A stretch of DNA of 64,000 nucleotides from Photobacterium profundum SS9 (GCF_000196255.1 NC_006371.1:572332-636331); one strand, 5' to 3'. Counted from the first letter of the stretch, positions 25,313-35,341 are shown. The notes: generated by a model not told the origin, from the letters alone. Numbers and translations: made by a program.

Positions 25313-26029
25313 ATGGATGGTATGGATGTGTTAAAGTATAAGGCTATATTTACCGCGCTTCTAACGATGACAACCACGTTAGTACAAGCAAACTGGGATT
25401 ATCCTGATTACCCTAAAAAGGGCTATCGAACTATTAATGATGTAATTAAGCGTTATTCTCCTATTTTAGAGCCTCGTATTTCACTTATGTTTGAACAGGT
25501 TGGCGTTCAATATCCACCAGAACAAATAGCAATGTTTGCTTTAAAAGAAGAAATGCAAGTTGAGTTATGGGCAAAAGATGGAGAGGCTTGGGTTTATATT
25601 AAACGGTATGATATTGCGAAAATTAGCGGTAAATCCGGCCCTAAGTTACGAGAGGGTGATCATCAAGTTCCGGAAGGTATATACCAAGTAATCGGCCTGA
25701 ACCCTAATAGTAAGTACCATCTTTCAATGCAATTAAATTACCCCAATGAATTTGATTTAAAATATGCACAGTTAGAAAAGCGTAATCGCCCTGGTGCTAA
25801 TATTTTTATTCATGGTAAAGCGAAGTCTGTTGGTTGTTTAGCCATGGGGGATATTGCCATTGAAGAGCTGTTTCTTTTGGTTGAGCGAGCTCAAATTCAG
25901 AATGTGCAAGTTGTTATTAGTCCTTCAGATCCTCGCAAGGGGCCTCTTGTTCCTGCATATGGACAACCTTTTTGGGTTACGCAACTCTACCGAGATATTG
26001 AAAAGGAAGCCGAAAAGTTTGGACGCTAG
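25313..26029 (+). CDS. L,D-transpeptidase (YkuD) family secreted protein
   Basis: About 238 residues from the ATG at 25313; ATG 25322 and GTG 25289 are alternatives and none has a convincing ribosome binding site. A signal peptide (YKAIFTALLTMTTTLVQA|NW) leads to a periplasmic domain whose catalytic signature is IFIHGKAKSVGCLAMG: His, then Ser-x-Gly-Cys with the nucleophilic Cys. Enzymes of this group crosslink or edit peptidoglycan or attach lipoproteins. The protein matches the short YafK-like branch, in which some members cut rather than form bonds; which applies here is not readable. Confidence 0.85.
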   Translation: MDGMDVLKYKAIFTALLTMTTTLVQANWDYPDYPKKGYRTINDVIKRYSPILEPRISLMFEQVGVQYPPEQIAMFALKEEMQVELWAKDGEAWVYIKRYDIAKISGKSGPKLREGDHQVPEGIYQVIGLNPNSKYHLSMQLNYPNEFDLKYAQLEKRNRPGANIFIHGKAKSVGCLAMGDIAIEELFLLVERAQIQNVQVVISPSDPRKGPLVPAYGQPFWVTQLYRDIEKEAEKFGR

Positions 26030-26308
26030 GGTCTGTTGAAAGATCAACAGGTTTAGCTCTTTGATGCTAACTGCTAACTATGAATGCCCAATTTTCCGTT
26101 TATAAAGTGTGATGTTTTACGAAGATTTTCATTTTTGAAAGCTTTTTAGTTATGGTTTTGATAAAAAATGATAATGATACTAGTTAACGGAATATCATTT
26201 TGTAATACTAGCCAAAGATACTAACTAAAAGAACATCACATTAGCTATTTGGGCCTGCACTCAATAGAAGCTGTTGATTAAAACATCTAGATACAGAGCC
26301 AACTAATT

Positions 26309-26770
26309 ATGCCAAAGCGTAGTAAAGAAGATACAGAGATAACTATCCAAACAATTATGGATGCCGTTGTTGATCAAATTTTACGATTAGGTTACGACAA
26401 AATGTCGTATACAACATTGAGTAAGCAAACAGGGATTTCTCGTACTGGCATCAGCCACCATTTCCCAAAAAAACAAGACTTTGCTAACGCACTTGATGGT
26501 AGAATCTTTCGTTTGTTTGTTGAAAGATTGAATCTTGAAAATGGTCTTGATGCATTTGTGGCTAGCTGGGTTGAAGCGCTTGATGATGAAAAATTTAGTG
26601 CAATTTTACGCTTGCTATTCCACCATATCGTTTCTGCTGAAAACTCGAGTGAATTTGCTCTGCGTGGTATTGAGCGCTTATATGCCATGTGCAAAGAACG
26701 TTACGGAGACGATAGCATTAAAGAGTTGGAATGGTTATTGGGTAAATCGCTAATTAGCCTTGCTCGTTAA
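26309..26770 (+). CDS. TetR-family transcriptional regulator (short)
   Basis: 153 residues with an N-terminal helix-turn-helix: IMDAVVDQILRLGYDKMSYT, then TLSKQTGISRTGISHHFPKK, the TetR recognition helix with H-H-F replacing the usual Y-Y-F. The C-terminal ligand domain is short. It lies upstream of and parallel to a TolC-HlyD-permease operon, separated by a terminator, so it may control that operon. Upstream, ATGATAATGATAC (about 26168-26180) partially resembles a Fur site, and the ATACTA motif recurs three times. Confidence 0.85.
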   Translation: MPKRSKEDTEITIQTIMDAVVDQILRLGYDKMSYTTLSKQTGISRTGISHHFPKKQDFANALDGRIFRLFVERLNLENGLDAFVASWVEALDDEKFSAILRLLFHHIVSAENSSEFALRGIERLYAMCKERYGDDSIKELEWLLGKSLISLAR

Positions 26771-26826
26771 TCTCGTTTCTATGAGCGCGAATTAAACAAG
26801 CCTCAAGAACTACGCAATGAATAATA

Positions 26827-26857
26827 AAAAACGGTCTACATGAGTAGACCGTTTTTT
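26827..26857 (+). terminator. Intrinsic terminator of the short TetR gene
   Basis: AAAACGGTCTAC/GTAGACCGTTTT, 12-bp stem, 4-base loop, TTTTTT. Confidence 0.9.
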
Positions 26858-27090
26858 GTTTGTTTTTATCTTATCTGTTTCCGAAAAATGGATAAAACCG
26901 ACTACGATCAATGATCTAGAAATAATTGGTTGCGTAATTTAATTCTTAAGTACTCTGTTCTAATCATTTGGTAAGCATCAATTATTTATTGAATGACTAT
27001 TAACCCTATCAATAGTAAGTTGTATTGTAGAGTTAATGCTCTAAAATGGGAATGAATCAGCCAAATACAAAGGCTTAAAAGGGTTTGAAA

Positions 27091-28497
27091 ATGAAAATAA
27101 AGCCATTTGCACTAAAGCAATTGGCCGTTGCTATTTTGGTCTTAGCACCAAGTGTTCAAGCAGCATCAGTCAGCTTTAATGATGCATGGCAAACGGTTTT
27201 AACAAGCAGTGATGCACTAGCAGCAGAGCGAGCAAATGTAGATAAAGCTAGGCACTTACAAGATGCAACGAGCGATCTGTATTTACCTGATATAAGTGTA
27301 TCTGCTAACTACACGAGGCTTGATAAGCCAATCGAGGTTTCACCATCTGATTTGTTGGGTAGTATGCCTGCTGGTGATTCATTATCGCCTATTTTAGGTG
27401 CTCTTTTTCCTAATGCAGAGCAGCAACTTACTTCCCAATTGACCGACCGTGATATTTTCACCAGCTCAATTCGTGCTATTTGGCCTATTTTTACTGGTGG
27501 GCGTATTAATGCCGCACAAGACATCGCGAAGGGTAAAACCGAAGAAGCTAAATATATGCTTGTTATGCAACAGCAAGCTAAATTTGAAGATTTAACAAAA
27601 TTCTATTTTGGCGTCGTGCTAACCGAGCAAGTGCTGCAGACTCGGATTGATGTAGAGCAAGGCCTGAAAAAACACCTAGATCATGCACAGAAAATGGAAC
27701 AACAGGGGCAAATTGCCAAAGTTGAACGCCTTCAAGCTGAAGCCTCTTATGATAAGGCGCGTGTCGATCGTCAAAAATCAGCACGTGATTTAGAAATAGC
27801 ACAGGTGGCTTTAACCAAACTTCTGAAATTGAATACCCCTGCGATGCCGTCAACCACTCTTTTTACTAATGAATCGCTACCGCCGATGGATGCATTTATT
27901 GATAAAACCCTTGCAGACTACCCAGGCTTGAGCATTTTAGACGCAAAGAAAAAGCAAGCGAGTGGCGTTATTGATGTAGAGAAAGGGAAGTATTACCCCG
28001 AAGTGTATCTATACGGTAACTACAGCTTGTATGAAGACGATACATTAGCCAGCAAGACTGCACCGGATTGGGCTGTTGGGGTTGGCGTGAATATTCCTAT
28101 TGTCGACACATCGGGTCGTTCAGGAAAAGTAAAAGCAGCACACAGTGCAGTAACACAAGTAAACTACCTTCGTGCGCAAGCAGAGCAAGATCTCTCTGTA
28201 CTGGTTGAAAAAACGTACCGAGAAGCGAATCAATCATTAGAAGAATACAACGGATTGAAATCGAGCCTTGCACTTGCCGAAGAAAATGTACGATTGCGTG
28301 AAAAAGCATTTAGTCAGGGGTTATCAACGTCGCTTGATGTTGTTGATGCCGAGATGTATTTAGCGGGAGTGAAAACTCAACGATTGGCAGCTGCATACCA
28401 GTATGTTATTTCGTTATCGCGTCTATTGGCAGTAAGCGGTGAAATGAACAGTTTCAATCAGTATCAACAATATCAAGGTCTTGAGGTTAAACAATGA
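27091..28497 (+). CDS. TolC-family outer membrane efflux protein
   Basis: About 468 residues from the ATG at 27091 (AAAAGGG upstream). Signal peptide FALKQLAVAILVLAPSVQA, then two repeated outer-membrane-factor halves: N-terminal SFNDAWQTVLTSSDALAAER with the beta segment ISVSANYTRLDKPIEV, and the C-terminal half with YPEVYLYGNYSLYEDD and GLSTSLDVVDAEMYLAGVKT. It forms the outer-membrane channel-tunnel for the adaptor and two permeases that follow, with overlapping stop and start (ATGA) to the HlyD gene. Confidence 0.93.
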   Translation: MKIKPFALKQLAVAILVLAPSVQAASVSFNDAWQTVLTSSDALAAERANVDKARHLQDATSDLYLPDISVSANYTRLDKPIEVSPSDLLGSMPAGDSLSPILGALFPNAEQQLTSQLTDRDIFTSSIRAIWPIFTGGRINAAQDIAKGKTEEAKYMLVMQQQAKFEDLTKFYFGVVLTEQVLQTRIDVEQGLKKHLDHAQKMEQQGQIAKVERLQAEASYDKARVDRQKSARDLEIAQVALTKLLKLNTPAMPSTTLFTNESLPPMDAFIDKTLADYPGLSILDAKKKQASGVIDVEKGKYYPEVYLYGNYSLYEDDTLASKTAPDWAVGVGVNIPIVDTSGRSGKVKAAHSAVTQVNYLRAQAEQDLSVLVEKTYREANQSLEEYNGLKSSLALAEENVRLREKAFSQGLSTSLDVVDAEMYLAGVKTQRLAAAYQYVISLSRLLAVSGEMNSFNQYQQYQGLEVKQ

Positions 28498-29471
28498 GTA
28501 AGTTAAAGCCATTAGCGGTAGTGATACCTGCTGTCGCATTAGTCGGTTGGTTAGGTTACACCTTCTGGCAGGCTTATCAGCCTCAAGCAGAACGCATGCA
28601 AGGTCAGATTGAAGCACAACAATATAATATTTCATCGAAAGTACCGGGACGTGTTGATGAAGTCTTGGTACGAAAAGGTGATCAGGTTGAGCGTGGACAG
28701 TTGATTTTTACGCTACTTAGCCCTGAAATCGATGCGAAATTAATGCAAGCCAAAGCGGGCCAACAAGCTGCGGGCGCGATGGCCGAGCAAGCTGAAAAAG
28801 GGGCTCGAGTACAAGAAATCGCCGCCGCACGGGATCAGTGGCAAAAAGCCAAAGCAGCGTCTTCTTTAATGAAAAAAACCTATAAGCGTATAGACAATCT
28901 CTATAAAGATGGTGTGATTGCAGAGCAAAAACGTGATGAAGCGTACACTCAATGGCAAGCTTCGCGTTATACCGAACAAGCTGCTTATCAAATGTTTGGC
29001 ATGGCAAGTGAAGGTGCGCGTGTTGAAACCAAACGTGCGGCGATGGAAAAAGAAAGAATGGCTGCGGGTGCTGTAGCAGAAGTTGAAGCGTATGCGGCTG
29101 ATACCAAGATCACTAGTTGGCATAACGGTGAAGTGACACAGGTTTTATTGCACGGTGGCGAGCTTGCCCCACAAGGTTTTCCTGTTGTAAGTGTTATTGA
29201 CATGAACGATGCGTGGGCTGTATTTCACGTACGCGAAGACCGTTTAAGTGAATTTAATCAAGGTACGATTGTTGATGCTACGATTCCAGCATTGGGTGAT
29301 GAGGCATATAGCTTCAAGGTAACACATGTTGCCGTAATGGGTGATTTTGCCACATGGCGTGCAACAGATGCTTCACAAGGGTTTGATATGCGTACATTTG
29401 AGGTTGAAGCTCGCCCAATGGAAGCCATAGAAGGCTTACGTGTTGGTATGAGTGTCATTTTAGAGCAGTAA
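28494..29471 (+). CDS. HlyD-family membrane fusion protein (YbhG/YhiI-like)
   Basis: 325 residues; start overlaps the TolC stop by four bases (ATGA). One N-terminal membrane helix (PLAVVIPAVALVGWLGYTFW), lipoyl-like half EAQQYNISSKVPGRVDEVLV, a helical hairpin (residues 75-200) and the second half ITSWHNGEVTQVLLHGGELA, then a barrel. The hairpin is long enough to reach a TolC-type channel. The partner permeases follow four bases downstream. Confidence 0.92.
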   Translation: MSKLKPLAVVIPAVALVGWLGYTFWQAYQPQAERMQGQIEAQQYNISSKVPGRVDEVLVRKGDQVERGQLIFTLLSPEIDAKLMQAKAGQQAAGAMAEQAEKGARVQEIAAARDQWQKAKAASSLMKKTYKRIDNLYKDGVIAEQKRDEAYTQWQASRYTEQAAYQMFGMASEGARVETKRAAMEKERMAAGAVAEVEAYAADTKITSWHNGEVTQVLLHGGELAPQGFPVVSVIDMNDAWAVFHVREDRLSEFNQGTIVDATIPALGDEAYSFKVTHVAVMGDFATWRATDASQGFDMRTFEVEARPMEAIEGLRVGMSVILEQ

Positions 29472-29475
29472 TTTT

Positions 29476-30684
29476 ATGGCTTTTTCTACACAATGTTACC
29501 GTGAGTGGCGAATACTAGTATCTGACAGTTGGCTAAAAGCCATGGTTTTTTGGCTGCCTGTCGTATTGTTTTTTAGTATGTGGCTGATTTTCTCTGCGGG
29601 TATAGCGCGTGACCTGCCTATTGGTGTTGTTGATCTTGACCATAGCCGACTGTCTCGCGGTTTAGTGCGTTATTATGACGCGAGCCCAGCATTGGCTGTC
29701 ACAAATGTCTATACGTCTGCGACAGAGGGGAGTCACGCACTTAAAAATGCAGATATTTATGCGTTGGTCGTACTGCCAGCCGAATTAGAGAAAGATACGT
29801 TATTAGGGCGTGCTCCTGAAGTAACCGCTTTTTATAATAGCCAATATATATTAGTGGGTAAGCTGATTAATTCAGCGATGGTGCAAGCACAAGGGACTTA
29901 TACTGCAGGAATCGATACGCTAAAAAATATGGCAAATGGCTCACCTGTTCCATTGCAAGCATTGGGTCAGGCTGTTCCGATTCAAAGTCAGATTACGCCA
30001 TTATTTAATAGCAATAGTCACTACGGGCAATTCTTGGTTTCTGCCGCAATACCCGCTATCTGGCAGATATTGATAGTAGCCACAACGGTATTGGCTATGT
30101 CGGCGGAATTTCGGCAAAAAGGTATATCGGCATGGTTAGCAAATAGTCCGATTAACCACGTTATTGCAAAACTACTGCCCTATACCATGTTGTTTTGGTT
30201 ACAAGGCTTCATTTTCTTGTGGGCAATGTACGGTGTGCTTGAATGGCCGATGCACGGCAGTTGGTTTATTTTGAGTTTGTCGCAATTACTTATGGTTGTG
30301 GCTTGCCAAAGTATGGGGGCTGCTTTCTTTCTGTTAACTCTTGATTCAACGCGCGCAATAAGCTTAGTGGCTGGATTTACTGCGCCTGCCTTTGCCTTCA
30401 TGGGGGTCACTTTTCCTGCTACGGATATGCCGTTCTTAGCACAGCTATGGCGAGCGATGTTACCTGTTAGTCATTATATAGAAATTCAAATTCAGCAGGT
30501 TGATTATGGTGCCTCACTAGCAGATGCCATACCCAATATGATTGCACTAGCGTGTTTCGGGTTTGTTTTACTGGTTGCGATGATGAAAGCGAAGAAAATT
30601 GCCACAGTCGCTAATGGCTCTGTAAATCCAGTGACTAAGAACTCGGTGTCGAAAGATTCTAATAATAAAGGAACGCAAGCATGA
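29476..30684 (+). CDS. ABC-2 type transporter permease (first)
   Basis: 402 residues: N-terminal membrane helix (FWLPVVLFFSMWLIFSAGIA), a large extracytoplasmic domain starting LPIGVVDLDHSRLSRGLVRY, and five C-terminal helices (IPAIWQILIVATTVLAMS...). This is the YhgE/YbhR type of ABC-2 permease. The tail is Lys/Asn/Ser-rich. It pairs with the next gene (4-base overlap). No nucleotide-binding protein is encoded in the operon. Confidence 0.9.
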   Translation: MAFSTQCYREWRILVSDSWLKAMVFWLPVVLFFSMWLIFSAGIARDLPIGVVDLDHSRLSRGLVRYYDASPALAVTNVYTSATEGSHALKNADIYALVVLPAELEKDTLLGRAPEVTAFYNSQYILVGKLINSAMVQAQGTYTAGIDTLKNMANGSPVPLQALGQAVPIQSQITPLFNSNSHYGQFLVSAAIPAIWQILIVATTVLAMSAEFRQKGISAWLANSPINHVIAKLLPYTMLFWLQGFIFLWAMYGVLEWPMHGSWFILSLSQLLMVVACQSMGAAFFLLTLDSTRAISLVAGFTAPAFAFMGVTFPATDMPFLAQLWRAMLPVSHYIEIQIQQVDYGASLADAIPNMIALACFGFVLLVAMMKAKKIATVANGSVNPVTKNSVSKDSNNKGTQA

Positions 30685-31853
30685 GTTGGCGTACGCTTTT
30701 CAAGTTTGAATTGACGGCAATTTTTACTAATCCATCACTGCTTTTTACAGTGTTTGGTGGTGTGTTAATTTATTCGTTTCTTTATCCTTTGCCATATTCT
30801 CAGCAGTTACCACGCGAGCAAGCAATAGCGGTAGTGAATTTGGATAATAGCCAAATGAGCAGAGAACTAGAGCGGATGGTTGATGCTACGCCTCAAGTAA
30901 ATATTACCAAGCATGTTTATAGTATTGAAGAAGCCAAGTCATTACTGATTAAAGGTGATGTACATGGTTTGATGGTGATCCCCACTAATTTTTATCGTGA
31001 TGTACTCTTGGGTAAAAGCCCAACGGTTGCGTACGCAGGCGATGCTTCGTATTTCTTAGTGTACGGTACGATAGTAGAAGGTTTAGCCACTGCTGGTGGC
31101 ACATTGGGGGCTAAAGCTAAAGTCTCTCGTATGGTGATGTCTGGTGATAACCTCGTGTTAGCATCAGAACAGTATTCTGCAATGAAGCTGAATATGCGCC
31201 CAGTATTTAACCCGACTATGGGGTACATAAATTATGTTGTACCTGCAGTATTCGTATTGATCTTACATCAAACATTGATGATTGCTGCGGGAATATTGGG
31301 TGGTGGTCAGAACGAATATCGCTTGCAGGGTGGTACAGGGTATTGGTTACGTTACAGTGCATGGAAAATCGTGCTGGTTCGTACTCTCTTATTGGTGTTG
31401 ATATATATCCCGCTTGTTGCCTATTATTTTGGTTACAGCTTCTCTAACTATCATATAAGCCGTTTAGCTTCGATATCTAATTTAGTCGCAATGACCATTC
31501 CATTTTTGCTAGCGGTTATCTTCGTTGGAATAATTATTGGTCAGCTTATTCCACGGCGTGAGTTGGCAACACTAATCATCTTGCTAAGCTCATTACCTTT
31601 GGTTTTCTCCGCAGGTTTTATTTGGCCTGTATCGGCAATACCAGCCCCGATTAATGCACTTGCTCAGTTAGCACCATCAACCCCCGCAATAAATGGATTT
31701 TTGCGGTTGAACCAGATGGGAGCAAGCTTTGAACAGGTGATAAATTGGTGGGGGCAGCTATGGTTGCAAGCACTCGTATACGGTTGTATCGCTGTATTTC
31801 TTGTTAAGCGTAACCAAGAGCAAGGCAGCGTGAAACAAGTGCCATCGGAATAA
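30681..31853 (+). CDS. ABC-2 type transporter permease (second)
   Basis: 390 residues, same layout as the first permease: helix, periplasmic domain (AIAVVNLDNSQMSRELERMV), then helices with FNPTMGYINYVVPAVFVLIL and IPRRELATLIILLSSLPLVF. Start overlaps the preceding stop (ATGA). With TolC and HlyD it would form an envelope-spanning exporter, but an ATPase has to come from elsewhere or the system works without one. Confidence 0.9.
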   Translation: MSWRTLFKFELTAIFTNPSLLFTVFGGVLIYSFLYPLPYSQQLPREQAIAVVNLDNSQMSRELERMVDATPQVNITKHVYSIEEAKSLLIKGDVHGLMVIPTNFYRDVLLGKSPTVAYAGDASYFLVYGTIVEGLATAGGTLGAKAKVSRMVMSGDNLVLASEQYSAMKLNMRPVFNPTMGYINYVVPAVFVLILHQTLMIAAGILGGGQNEYRLQGGTGYWLRYSAWKIVLVRTLLLVLIYIPLVAYYFGYSFSNYHISRLASISNLVAMTIPFLLAVIFVGIIIGQLIPRRELATLIILLSSLPLVFSAGFIWPVSAIPAPINALAQLAPSTPAINGFLRLNQMGASFEQVINWWGQLWLQALVYGCIAVFLVKRNQEQGSVKQVPSE

Positions 31854-31894
31854 ACAGAAGTTGTTATAACACTGTATGTAACGGTGTCTAAAGT

Positions 31895-31929
31895 AAAAAG
31901 CCTGATGTGCTAATCATCAGGCTTTTTTT
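31895..31929. terminator. Bidirectional terminator between exporter operon and creA
   Basis: AAAAAGCCTGATG/CATCAGGCTTTTT with a 7-base loop and T-runs on both strands. Confidence 0.9.
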
Positions 31930-31958
31930 AGATGTTCTGTTTGAGTATTAACAGATCG

Positions 31959-32429
31959 TTATGGCGCGGCTGGTGTTGGCGCTTGGTATGCCTTAGTTCC
32001 CCATAACGGCACTGTCGATAGACTATGCTTGAAACTTCCCTCGGTCTCTTTGGTCGTGTAAGACAAATAGAGCAGGGTTTGATTATCTGCATCGTAGATA
32101 CGTCTAACCTTCATTGTTTTGAAGAAAATACTTTTAGATTTCTTAAATACGACTTCACCAGATTTACTCTTGTCGATAGTGGCGATCATCTCTGGTGTAA
32201 TATCACCTGTTTGACGGCAAGAAATTGAGCTATCACTTGGATCAGAAAAGCTTAAATTGGCTTCAACTGAAGCAATGTGGCAGGTAACGCCTGGAATTTT
32301 ATCATCATCCAAGTTCGAAATTTTTATATCCTTCATGGTGAACATTCCCAAGGATACATCACCAACTTCATTGTCAGAACAGCCAACGAGTAGGGTAGCC
32401 AGACCAATTGCGAAGAGGATCTTCTTCAT
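31959..32429 (-). CDS. creA: CreA-family lipoprotein
   Basis: 156 residues. The N-terminus MKKILFAIGLATLLVGCSDN has a lipobox (LVGC), so it is a lipoprotein. The body matches E. coli CreA: DDDKIPGVTCHIASVEANLSF, SSISCRQTGDITPEMI, EVVFKKSKSIFFKTMKVRRIYD and a tail with LSTVPLWG. Two conserved cysteines (VTC, ISC) could form a disulfide. Function unknown even in E. coli; it is not linked to creBCD here. Confidence 0.85.
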   Translation of the reverse strand: MKKILFAIGLATLLVGCSDNEVGDVSLGMFTMKDIKISNLDDDKIPGVTCHIASVEANLSFSDPSDSSISCRQTGDITPEMIATIDKSKSGEVVFKKSKSIFFKTMKVRRIYDADNQTLLYLSYTTKETEGSFKHSLSTVPLWGTKAYQAPTPAAP

Positions 32430-32492
32430 AAAACAAATCCTTTTAAATAGAGAGCGATATTACATCGATTGTAGGGTATTAACTCTATGAAT

Positions 32493-32523
32493 GAAACGAG
32501 CATTTTGAGGTAACTTGGGTATA
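32493..32523. repeat. Palindromic repeat R1, one terminus only
   Basis: GAAACGAGCATTTTGAGGTA then ACTTGGGTATA: an R1 right end without its partner, ending exactly at the base before the AraC stop codon. Confidence 0.65.
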
Positions 32524-33424
32524 TTAACGTTGCAGCTGGCGATACTTAGCCGGAGTTATCGAAAAAAACGTTTTAAAGTGCAGTGTAAAATGGGGCTGTG
32601 AAGAAAAGCCACATTGTATGGCGATATCAGCCAGAGGGTGCTGGGTTGTCTTTAATAACATTGCGGCGAGCTGTGTACGTAGTTTGAGTACGTATTGATG
32701 AGGGGGGGATCCGAATGACTGATGAAACATGCGAGAGAAGTGAAATTCACTTAATTCAGCGATATTCGCCAGTTGCTCAATAGTAATCTTTGAATCTAAG
32801 TGGTCATGAATATATTCATTGATTCGCTTTGCAACAATGGGTGACAAGCCGCCTGTAATATTGGGTATGTTAAATTGAACATTACAGTGATTTTTTAATA
32901 AATGTACGTAAACAATTTGTTGAATGTGCGTAAAAGCGAGAGCATCTGAACGATCATGCCAATTCAGTGGTAATAAGGTGTGATGGATAATATTGCTTAA
33001 GTAGCTGTCATCAACAAATGTTTGATCCATTAATTCAATATTCCGACCTTCTTTATCGAATGCTTTTTCGAATGTACTTTGTAGATGGTTATGCCCAAAA
33101 TAGAGATGTAAAAACTTAAACCGAGAACTAAATCGCCACTCAGATTGATGCTCTGCAGGCATTAAACAGAGCTTATCAGGGGCACCATATAAAAGTTTAG
33201 CACGATTGTATAATCGATGGGTTTTTTCACCGCCATCAAGATAAAAACTTAAATGTGTGGTGATCAGGTTTACAGTAATTTGCCTGACCATTTTCATTGC
33301 TCCATATAGCCGCGCCACTGCCATTTGGTAACCATAATTGGTTATGCAGGGTAGCGGTATTGTTTTGTAATATATTGAAAATAGCGTTATTTTCTGTTTT
33401 TTTACTGTCGTTTTTTTCTAGCAA
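32524..33424 (-). pseudogene. AraC-family regulator split by a frameshift
   Basis: The C-terminal part (about 240 residues) has two helix-turn-helix motifs: KITIEQLANIAELSEFHFSR and PLADIAIQCGFSSQPHFTLH. The N-terminal part (LHNQLWLPNGSGAAIWSNEN ... CKPDHHT) is in another frame, starting at a TTG at 33424 with AAGG upstream. The two parts join perfectly as HHT-LSFYLDGGEKTHRLY if one T is removed from the TTT run at 33251-33253. So it is one gene with a one-base insertion. Sequencing error or translational slippage are alternatives. Divergent from an EamA-type gene that is also broken, so the regulator probably controlled that exporter. Confidence 0.75.
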
Positions 33425-33617
33425 TGAAATACCTTAATGTTGTACTTATCAAAAAATAATACAGTGTGAAAATACATTCTGATAACAACTTTTATATCTT
33501 ATGTATGAATTAACCGCAAGAACATATAATTCCCCGCAGTAACCTGTAATTCATTTTCTCCTTAGCTGTGTATCGTGGTTCTGTCGTTGCTGTCACGATG
33601 TTATTGGGAAGGAATAA

Positions 33618-34512
33618 ATGATGAATTTGATACTGTATTTTTCAACGGTGTTAATTTGGGGCACTACGTGGTTAGCCATTGCCTTTCAAATAGGGGATGT
33701 TCCCGTTACTTTGTCTGTTAGCTATCGGTTTGGATTGGCTGCTGCAGTCTTGATGTTGTTATTAGTATTAAAAGGCGTATCACTTAATATTTCGAAGAAA
33801 AATTATCTGTTTTTATTATGCGACCTATTACATTCCCAGTGGTCTTAATGCAGTTATCTTCTCGCTAGCACCATTGTTGAATGCATTTAATGGTTGGCTT
33901 TTTTTACGCAATACACCTGATAAACGTGTTATTCAAGGCGGTATTGTTGGTGTTATTGGCGTCTTGTTATTATTTTTGCCTCAAATATTATCAACGGAAA
34001 CCAATCAACTGACGATTTTAGGGTTAGTTCTTTCTCTTGCTGGCACTTATTGTTTTTCATGCGGGAATTTTATTTCATCTAAAGCACAGTCACTGCACAT
34101 GCCTTTGTTACCGACAACGGCTTGGGAGATGGCGTATGGTAGTGGATTCTTATTAATACTTACTGTTGCAATCGGCAATGAAATTTCACTGCCAATGGAT
34201 AAAGATTACTTATTATCATTGTTATACCTTGCCATTTTCGGTTCTGTAATCGGTTTTAATACGTACTTATTACTGGTGGGGCGTATTGGCCCGCAAAAAG
34301 CAGCCTACTGCACCGTGTTGTTTCCTATCATCGCGCTAATGCTGTCGACTTGGTTTGAAGGGTACAAGTGGGAGTGGCCTGCAGTACTGGGTGTTGTTAT
34401 GGTGATTATGGGTAATTTGCGTGTGTTTGGCATAGATAGCCAATGGTTGAATCGATACCGCCTTTTCAGACAACGTTTAGTGGATACATCAAGTTTAAAA
34501 AAGCCGACTTGA
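33618..34512 (+). pseudogene. EamA/DMT-family transporter, frameshifted
   Basis: The first part encodes helices 1-3 (MMNLILYFSTVLIWGTTWLA, then SVSYRFGLAAAVLMLLLVLK) and stops at 33848. The remainder, in another frame, encodes YYIPSGLNAVIFSLAPLLNA onward through helices 4-10 (SLAGTYCFSCGNFISSKAQS, GRIGPQKAAYCTVLFPIIAL). Joining the frames leaves roughly a dozen residues fewer than expected around 33815-33830, so a small out-of-frame deletion is more likely than a one-base error. Typical substrates are amino acids or metabolites. GGAAGGAAT precedes the ATG. Confidence 0.8.
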
Positions 34513-34888
34513 GAAAGTCGGCAAGAGACGCAGTAAGGAGTACATATGACATTGATAGCGAGTTTACATATGCTTACGTCATGTAATTTGCTTAACAAAC
34601 ATTATTACGCGCTAAACCGTCAATATGATCACTTTAGTGTTTAAATTTTAAAGCTTTAAACAATATTTAATCATTTTACATGTAAGCTGTTGAATTTAAT
34701 GGTTATTTTACGATTTTTTATGAAGGTAATTATTCTCTTCTTCGTCAATAAGGTGTTTTTTTTAAGAAAATGGTAATTTGAACTTTTATTTAACAAAAAA
34801 TACACATAGGATAAAGGATACTTTAAGTTAGTTAGGAGGAGTGTTTTTGGGGGAGAATCTTTACACATAAAAAATTCTGGAGGATAAG

Positions 34889-35218
34889 ATGTCGAATATC
34901 ATAGCTTTTCCAGTAAAAGAGCAGCCAAAAGAATTGTCACCACTAGAAGTAGTTGTTGAACAGGAACTACTCGATATAGGTGCAGACCCAATGATGGCGA
35001 GAGTAATAGTAGAGCGCATGGAAAAGTTCTTAGTATTGGCCTCATTTGAGTTTGATATGACCATGTCGGTGTCGAAAGAATGTGTAGATGAAATGCGTGA
35101 CTCAGTATTTCCAGCCATTACAAAAATGGAGACCAATATTAAAGATGCAATGAATGAATTAATGACAGAAAGAGTGTTGCACGAAATTCAGTTGTACCGA
35201 CTTGAGCAACAAGCCTAA
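34889..35218 (+). CDS. Small cytoplasmic protein, hypothetical (109 aa)
   Basis: MSNIIAFPVKEQPKELSPLE followed by an entirely helical, Met- and Glu-rich body (VEQELLDIGADPMMARVIVE). No membrane segment. Strong ribosome binding site CTGGAGGATAAG before the ATG and a terminator at 35301 support a real gene. Probably a conserved marine gamma-proteobacterial protein; not recognised. Confidence 0.75.
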   Translation: MSNIIAFPVKEQPKELSPLEVVVEQELLDIGADPMMARVIVERMEKFLVLASFEFDMTMSVSKECVDEMRDSVFPAITKMETNIKDAMNELMTERVLHEIQLYRLEQQA

Positions 35219-35300
35219 TCAACCAGCGTCATGTATTCGAAGTTAGTAATACGATCCGCAGTAAAACAGACAAAATATAATGAATAGTTCAATTTGAATG

Positions 35301-35326
35301 CCGCTGCCATTATCGCAGCGGTTTTT
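35301..35326 (+). terminator. Intrinsic terminator of the 109-aa gene
   Basis: CCGCTGC/GCAGCGG with a 7-base loop and TTTTT. Confidence 0.85.
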
Positions 35327-35341
35327 CGATCACGCTTGTAC

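Noticed and set aside
26161..26182. Fur box upstream of the short TetR gene
   Set aside because: Only one half (TGATAAT) fits well; the second half diverges, and no iron gene is near. Mentioned only as weak context.
33618..34512. Programmed frameshift in the EamA gene
   Set aside because: The join would also need about a dozen missing residues, and no slippery heptamer is visible; a small deletion is simpler.
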